In this document: positions 6,867-10,678 of the stretch, piece by piece
How positions within the stretch are numbered: position 1 is the first letter of the stretch
Layout: each line of letters opens with the position of its first letter
DNA from: Sediminibacterium ginsengisoli
Lineage (GTDB): Bacteria; Bacteroidota; Bacteroidia; Chitinophagales; Chitinophagaceae
DNA: 10,678 bases
Direction: 5' to 3'
Assembly: GCA_945860335.1 (NCBI GenBank)
Contig: CAMAQW010000052.1
Location: 1 to 10,678, forward strand
Made by a program: the position numbers and the translations under genes
The notes under the pieces: model-generated
Seen by the model: only the letters and a program-made list of their open reading frames with translations
What the model was told of the DNA's origin: nothing
Databases searched by the model: none

Positions 6867-8036
6867 ATGAACCCTAACATCGAAGCGCTCTACCAAATTT
6901 CAGGTAAAAGTGAAAGAACCATTCTCGGACTCATGAGCGGCACTTCTTTGGATGGACTTGATATTGCTGTTTGTACATTTTTAGGTAGCGGTACGCATAC
7001 CAAACTTAATGTTACCCATTATACCACCATACCCTACACCGAAGATTTTAAAGCTGCCGTTCGAAAAATTTTTTCTATTAGAGCTGTCGATTTAGAAGCC
7101 GTAACGCTCCTGAATGCACATATAGCAAGGGTTCACGCTACTATGGTTTTATCGGCACTTGATAACTGGAAGCTTAGCACCTCAAGTATCGATGCAATAG
7201 CAAGCCATGGGCAAACCATTTACCATGCACCAAAATTTTTGCATCCTACAACTAATTACGGTAATGCTACATTACAAATTGGAGATGGCGATATAATCAG
7301 CACCGCAACGGGCATTATTACCATTAGTGATTTTAGACAAAAACATATTGCAGCTGGTGGTGAAGGCGCACCGCTGGCTTTATTTGGTGATACTATTTTA
7401 TTTGCGAGTGAAACTGAAAATAGAGTTTTATTAAATATGGGCGGCATCGCTAATTTTACTTATTTACCTGCCGGACAAACCACAGAAATTATTAGCACAG
7501 ACGTTGGACCAGCTAACACACTTATTGATAGTTATGTGAAAGCAAACTATCCTGGCCTTAGCTTCGATGCAAACGGGGACATTGCAAGCACTGGTAATAT
7601 CAACGAGGGCTTTGTAAACGAAGTATTAGCGCATCCGTTTTTTAATGCTGCGTTTCCTAAAACAGTTGGACCCGAATTATTTAACCTAGATTTTATTGCA
7701 AATGCTTTAAAAACTGCGGGCATAGTTTCAATGGCGCATCAAGACATGGTGGCTTCACTCAGTTATATTACCGCTCGGGTAATTGCTGATGGTATACATA
7801 AAGTGGTAGGAGACGCTAATCTTGAATTAGTTATTTATGCAAGTGGTGGAGGTATTCATAACGCATATATTATGGAGCAGTTAAAAATCATGTGTCCAAA
7901 TGCTTCTTTTAAAAACCTAGATACACTCGGCGTTCATCCTGACGCCAAAGAAGCCGTACTATTTGCAGTTTTAGCCAACGAAGCGCTTGCAGGATCACCT
8001 ACACTTAGCATGGGAAAAATTAGCTTCCCACAGTAA
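6867..8036 (+). CDS. anmK: Anhydro-N-acetylmuramic acid kinase
   Basis: Cytoplasmic sugar kinase of peptidoglycan recycling: opens 1,6-anhydro-MurNAc and phosphorylates it to MurNAc-6-phosphate. Length 389 is close to the family norm of about 370-390. Motifs in order are the ATP-binding GLMSGTSLDGLD (21-32), SHGQTIYH (113-120), DFRQKHIAAGGEGAPLA (155-171), LNMGGIANFTYL (189-200), STDVGPANTLID (210-221) and ASGGGIHN near 333-340. The usual DTGPGN motif reads DVGPAN here, two changes in a conserved spot, though nothing else suggests loss of function. The ATG at 6867 is 2 bases past the ABC stop and gives a start typical of Bacteroidota homologues. It is the last gene of the plus-strand block and overlaps the convergent gene by 17 bases. 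The pathway needs a MurQ-type etherase, which is not in this window. Confidence 0.95.
   Translation: MNPNIEALYQISGKSERTILGLMSGTSLDGLDIAVCTFLGSGTHTKLNVTHYTTIPYTEDFKAAVRKIFSIRAVDLEAVTLLNAHIARVHATMVLSALDNWKLSTSSIDAIASHGQTIYHAPKFLHPTTNYGNATLQIGDGDIISTATGIITISDFRQKHIAAGGEGAPLALFGDTILFASETENRVLLNMGGIANFTYLPAGQTTEIISTDVGPANTLIDSYVKANYPGLSFDANGDIASTGNINEGFVNEVLAHPFFNAAFPKTVGPELFNLDFIANALKTAGIVSMAHQDMVASLSYITARVIADGIHKVVGDANLELVIYASGGGIHNAYIMEQLKIMCPNASFKNLDTLGVHPDAKEAVLFAVLANEALAGSPTLSMGKISFPQ
8011..8030. other. Small perfect inverted repeat across the convergent gene ends
   Basis: TGGGAA at 8011-8016 and TTCCCA at 8025-8030 are exact reverse complements around an 8-base loop. The structure lies within the last codons of anmK and over the stop codon of the convergent gene (8020-8022). 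It could form the same short hairpin in both transcripts. Neither side has a following U-tract, so it is not a standard intrinsic terminator. Confidence 0.35.
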
Positions 8037-8958
8037 AATTATCTGCGTTACGGTAGGCATTAATAAGTGCAATTTCTCCTTCTTTTCCGCCACCCGCTTT
8101 ACCATGTTCCATGCCATAAATGCCTCTGAAACCCTTGTTATGTATATGTTTGAAGATATTCTGGTAATTCATTTCGCCGGTACCAGGTTCGTTACGTCCC
8201 GGATTGTCACCTATTTGGAAGTAGGCGGTTTCATCCCAGCATAAATTAATATTGGCGATAATATTCCCTTCATTTCTTTGCATGTGGTACATGTCAAATA
8301 AAATTTTACAAGATGGACTATTCACCGCTTTACAAATAGAATAGGTTTGATCGGTATGGCGTAAAAATAAATCAGGTGTATCGCTTAGTGGCTCTAACAC
8401 CATAATTAAATGATGCTTCTCTAAAATTTCTGCACCATAACGTAAAGATTCAATCACCCTTGCCGTTTGTATACCCATGGGAAGTTTGCGATCAAAATTA
8501 CCAGGTACTACCGTCATCCATTTGGCACCACAACGCTTGGCTACTTCAACCGAATCTTTACAGTATTTGATAAATTTTTCGCGCCACTGCTTATCGCCAC
8601 TTGTTAAAGAAGTTTGAAGCGGCCAATTATCATAAGCAATCACAAACACACCCATACGCATGTTTAAGCTAGCAAGGGTGTCACCAATTTTTTGTTGCAT
8701 GGCAGGTGTGCGTGACATCATACCATTGTCTTCGATAGATCTAAATCCAACACTATGCGCAAATTTAATTTGCTCAATAAAATCAGGACCTGCGTGCGCA
8801 CTAAACATACCATCATGAAAAGCATAATCTGCGGTAAATGGTTTTGATTCCAACAATTGTGGGGCAGTAGCTGAAGCCTTACTCACAAATGGTAATGAAC
8901 CTGCAGCAAGTGCAGCACCAGATAAAATATTTTTCTTCAAAAAATTTCTTCTTTCCAT
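8020..8958 (-). CDS. Tat-exported TIM-barrel sugar isomerase, hydroxypyruvate isomerase-like
   Basis: A 312-residue protein of the xylose isomerase-like TIM-barrel/AP endonuclease 2 superfamily, closest in pattern to hydroxypyruvate isomerase (Hyi). The N-terminus (RRNFLKK at 3-9, hydrophobic ILSGAALAAG, then KASA at 27-30) is a twin-arginine signal, so export to the periplasm is predicted, with cleavage probably after residue 30. Candidate metal and catalytic residues match Hyi spacing: E189 (VLEPLS), D222 (FDMYH), Q248, and E284 (GMEHG). The NPGRNEPGTGEMNY segment at 252-265 is a strong Hyi signature. Bacteroidota carry many such Tat-tagged TIM-barrel paralogues, often for sugar degradation, so the true substrate may not be hydroxypyruvate. 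It follows ald by 18 bases and is probably co-transcribed. Confidence 0.85.
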   Translation of the reverse strand: MERRNFLKKNILSGAALAAGSLPFVSKASATAPQLLESKPFTADYAFHDGMFSAHAGPDFIEQIKFAHSVGFRSIEDNGMMSRTPAMQQKIGDTLASLNMRMGVFVIAYDNWPLQTSLTSGDKQWREKFIKYCKDSVEVAKRCGAKWMTVVPGNFDRKLPMGIQTARVIESLRYGAEILEKHHLIMVLEPLSDTPDLFLRHTDQTYSICKAVNSPSCKILFDMYHMQRNEGNIIANINLCWDETAYFQIGDNPGRNEPGTGEMNYQNIFKHIHNKGFRGIYGMEHGKAGGGKEGEIALINAYRNADNFTVGS

Positions 8959-8976
8959 GATGATCGATCAAAAGGA

Positions 8977-10191
8977 TTAACGCCTGCTGGCAATCAGTAA
9001 ATTAAGGTCCGTGTATTTTAAATCAAATTTTTGACTGATATAAAAATCGGTTAAAGCGCCTTTAAATAAATAGATCCCCTCTCTCACATTTACATCATGC
9101 CAAAGCATTTCATCCAGTCCGCCCTCGTCACTAATGGTGAGCATGAGTGGCATGAGTACATTGCTAATGGCCTGACTCGCCGTTCTAGCAAAACCAGATG
9201 GAATATTAGGTACCCCATAATGAATCACACCATGCTTTACAAAAGTTGGTTTTTCATGACTTGTAAGTTCACTGGTTTCAAAACAACCGCCTCGATCAAT
9301 GGCTACATCAATAATGATACTTCCTGGCCTCATGGCTGCTACCATTTCTTCGGTAACAACAACCGGCGCTCTACCATATTCATTGCTGAGTGCACCCACC
9401 GCAACTTCACATGTTTTTAATTGCTTGGCTAAAATTTTAGGCTCTAACACAGAAGTCCAAACGCGTTGACCTAAATTATTTTGTAGTTGCTTAAGCTTGT
9501 AAATATCATTGTCAAATACTTTTACAGATGCGCCTAATGCAAGTGCATTACGAGTTGCACTTTCACCAACAATACCAGCACCTACTATAACTACTTTAGT
9601 TGGCGGAATACCACTAATACCTCCTAGTAGCACGCCTTTACCTTTATTAAAACTACTTAGGTATTGTGCGGCAATAAGCATCACGGCACTACCCGCTATT
9701 TCACTCATACTGCGCACAATCGGATAGGTACCACTAGCGTCTTTAAAGTTTTCAAAACTTAAAGCCGTAATTTTTTTCTCCATCATTTTTTGAATATCCG
9801 CTTGTTGGAGTGCAGAATAATGGATGGGAGAAATAATTATTTGATTGAGTTGTAATAAGGGTAAATCTTCAGAAACAATGGGCGCACTTTTTACAAGAAT
9901 CGGGCACTTATAAATTTCATGTCTGTCAAAAACAATTCTGGCACCGGCTTCGCTATAATCTGCATCGGAGTAATGACTTCCCTCGCCCGCTAAATGTTCA
10001 ATAGAAACTTCGTTGCCATTGGAAACCAAAACACCAACGGCTTCTGGCGAAAGGGCAATTCGGTTTTCTTGAAACGCCGTTTCTTTTGGAATACCAATAT
10101 GCAGTTTAGCACCAAGTGGTTTAATATCTAATGTTTCTTCGAGGGTTTCGTATAAAAAAGAAGTAGAAATAGTGGGTTTACTAGTAGCCAT
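8977..10191 (-). CDS. ald: Alanine dehydrogenase
   Basis: NAD-dependent reversible deamination of L-alanine to pyruvate and ammonium, in the cytoplasm. The 404 residues include about 30 extra N-terminal residues before the usual start of homology (HIGIPKETAFQENRIALSPE, 31-50). Substrate residues by comparison with M. tuberculosis Ald are R44, K101 (LVKSAP), H124 (SPIHYSA) and D299 (AIDRGGCFE). The Rossmann motif GAGIVGE at 204-210 is followed by D228 at the end of the next strand (KVFDND), a preference for NAD over NADP. The family also resembles the alpha subunit of NAD(P) transhydrogenase, but there is no membrane part and RGGCFETS is Ald-like. It begins 43 bases after tsaE, and its product could link amino-acid catabolism to pyruvate. 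Confidence 0.93.
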   Translation of the reverse strand: MATSKPTISTSFLYETLEETLDIKPLGAKLHIGIPKETAFQENRIALSPEAVGVLVSNGNEVSIEHLAGEGSHYSDADYSEAGARIVFDRHEIYKCPILVKSAPIVSEDLPLLQLNQIIISPIHYSALQQADIQKMMEKKITALSFENFKDASGTYPIVRSMSEIAGSAVMLIAAQYLSSFNKGKGVLLGGISGIPPTKVVIVGAGIVGESATRNALALGASVKVFDNDIYKLKQLQNNLGQRVWTSVLEPKILAKQLKTCEVAVGALSNEYGRAPVVVTEEMVAAMRPGSIIIDVAIDRGGCFETSELTSHEKPTFVKHGVIHYGVPNIPSGFARTASQAISNVLMPLMLTISDEGGLDEMLWHDVNVREGIYLFKGALTDFYISQKFDLKYTDLNLLIASRR

Positions 10192-10205
10192 AATGATTTG
10201 TATTT

Positions 10206-10218
10206 GCTAGTATCTAGC
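10206..10218. repeat. Short inverted repeat in the tsaE-ald gap
   Basis: GCTAG-TAT-CTAGC has perfect 5-base arms with a 3-base centre, 15 bases upstream of the ald ATG on the minus strand. It may form a weak hairpin in the leader or be an operator half-site pair; it could equally be chance. No U-tract follows it. Confidence 0.3.
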
Positions 10219-10234
10219 TGGGTTACTTATAAAG

Positions 10235-10651
10235 TTAAGATTTTACACGAGAATAAATATGTCTCGTTTTTTCATCTATGCGTGATAATCTAATTTCAAA
10301 TACAGGGCCTACCAAAAGGTCCGGAACATTTTCGGGCCACTCAATCAAACAAGTATCACCACTGTGCAAATGCTCATCTATGCCGGCCCTAACAGCCTCC
10401 TCAAGAGATCCTAAGCGGTACCAATCCATATGAAATAGGGAGCCTCCCTCATACAGATACTCATTCACTAGGGCAAAAGTTGGACTGCTTACCGCGTCCT
10501 CAACACCAAGCATTGTACAAAGCGCATGAATAAACGTGGTTTTACCTGTACCCATCGCTGCATAAAAGGCCCAAATTGGGATGTCCTTTCCTTCGGCCCA
10601 AGCGGCTGTAACCACTTCCTGTATTTGGTCTAAGGTGAAATTTTGCTCCAT
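10235..10651 (-). CDS. tsaE: tRNA threonylcarbamoyladenosine biosynthesis ATPase
   Basis: Small cytoplasmic P-loop ATPase that works with TsaB and TsaD to install t6A at position 37 of ANN-decoding tRNAs. I place the start at the ATG at 10651, giving 138 residues; five codons upstream there is an in-frame TTG (10666), but the family begins near MEQNFTLDQI. The Walker A region is AAMGTGKTT (31-39), with alanine in place of the first glycine, which still fits [AG]x4GK[ST]. Next come SSPTF (55-59, switch I), HMDWYRL (74-80) with D76, and IEWPE (103-107), all TsaE hallmarks. Length is usual, and TsaB and TsaD are not in the window. It heads the minus-strand set tsaE-ald-hyi. Confidence 0.94.
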   Translation of the reverse strand: MEQNFTLDQIQEVVTAAWAEGKDIPIWAFYAAMGTGKTTFIHALCTMLGVEDAVSSPTFALVNEYLYEGGSLFHMDWYRLGSLEEAVRAGIDEHLHSGDTCLIEWPENVPDLLVGPVFEIRLSRIDEKTRHIYSRVKS

Positions 10652-10655
10652 CAAA

Positions 10656-10663
10656 CAAATATA
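10656..10663 (-). promoter_or_regulatory. TAnnTTTG-like element just upstream of tsaE
   Basis: On the minus strand it reads TATATTTG, an exact match to the -7 consensus, ending only 4 bases before the chosen tsaE ATG. If real, transcription would start at or inside the start codon, giving a leaderless mRNA or a downstream start. The -33 region lies outside the window, so I cannot test it. It may simply be AT-rich sequence. Confidence 0.25.
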
Positions 10664-10678
10664 CAAACAAAGGCCTCC

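Noticed and set aside
8011..8030. Intrinsic bidirectional terminator
   Set aside because: The stem has only 6 base pairs and there is no U-tract on either side. I list it only as an inverted repeat.
7987..8244. Plus-strand open frame of 85 codons across the end of anmK
   Set aside because: It overlaps the anmK end out of frame and is antisense to the isomerase gene, with no motif or start signal to support it.
8961..8970. Ten-base palindrome TGATCGATCA in the ald-isomerase gap
   Set aside because: Palindromes of this size built on GATC/ATCGAT steps are common by chance. It lies in an 18-base gap inside a probable operon, with no promoter-like element beside it.
9097..9727. Two plus-strand open frames antisense to ald
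   Set aside because: Both are antisense to a complete alanine dehydrogenase with intact motifs, and neither resembles a known protein.
1..10678. Defence system, mobile element, CRISPR array or RNA gene
   Set aside because: Reading both strands, I found no repeat-spacer structure, transposase, integrase, toxin-antitoxin pair, tRNA or rRNA sequence. All coding space is taken by recognisable chromosomal families.

Overview
The window looks like chromosome of a Bacteroidota species, probably a Chitinophagaceae-like or related environmental lineage. The reasons are a PorX-type response regulator of the type IX secretion system, an LpxC-FabZ fusion (the usual form in this phylum), promoter-like TAnnTTTG elements in place of the E. 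coli -10, and gene starts without clear Shine-Dalgarno sequences. It is moderately AT-rich and densely coded, with no RNA gene, insertion sequence, CRISPR array or phage gene visible. No stretch longer than about 120 bases lacks a gene.

Layout. Positions 1-1556 (minus strand) hold almost all of porX, cut at its C-terminal end by the window edge. A 119-base divergent intergenic region follows. From 1676 to 8036 (plus strand) runs a tight block: an HD-domain phosphohydrolase, lpxD, lpxC-fabZ, lpxA, an orphan ABC ATPase and anmK. Most gaps are 2-18 bases. The exception is the 70 bases before lpxC, which carry a likely internal promoter and a palindrome. The minus-strand set hyi-like, ald and tsaE (8020-10651) converges on anmK; the last bases of anmK and of the hyi-like gene overlap by 17 bases.

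How the genes work together. LpxA, LpxC and LpxD catalyse the first steps of lipid A synthesis: O-acylation of UDP-GlcNAc, deacetylation, then N-acylation. The fused FabZ domain acts in the fatty-acid elongation cycle that draws on the same 3-hydroxyacyl-ACP pool. AnmK returns anhydro-MurNAc from peptidoglycan turnover to metabolism, so the block has an envelope theme. PorX controls type IX secretion, whose cargo is in several species anchored to LPS. The minus-strand set is metabolic and housekeeping: TsaE for the t6A tRNA modification, alanine dehydrogenase, and a Tat-signal-bearing TIM-barrel isomerase.

I see no clearly new system here. The best leads are the uncharacterised HD phosphohydrolase that opens the lipid A block opposite porX, the orphan ABC ATPase with unusual Q- and H-loops, and a palindrome in the internal lpxC promoter region.
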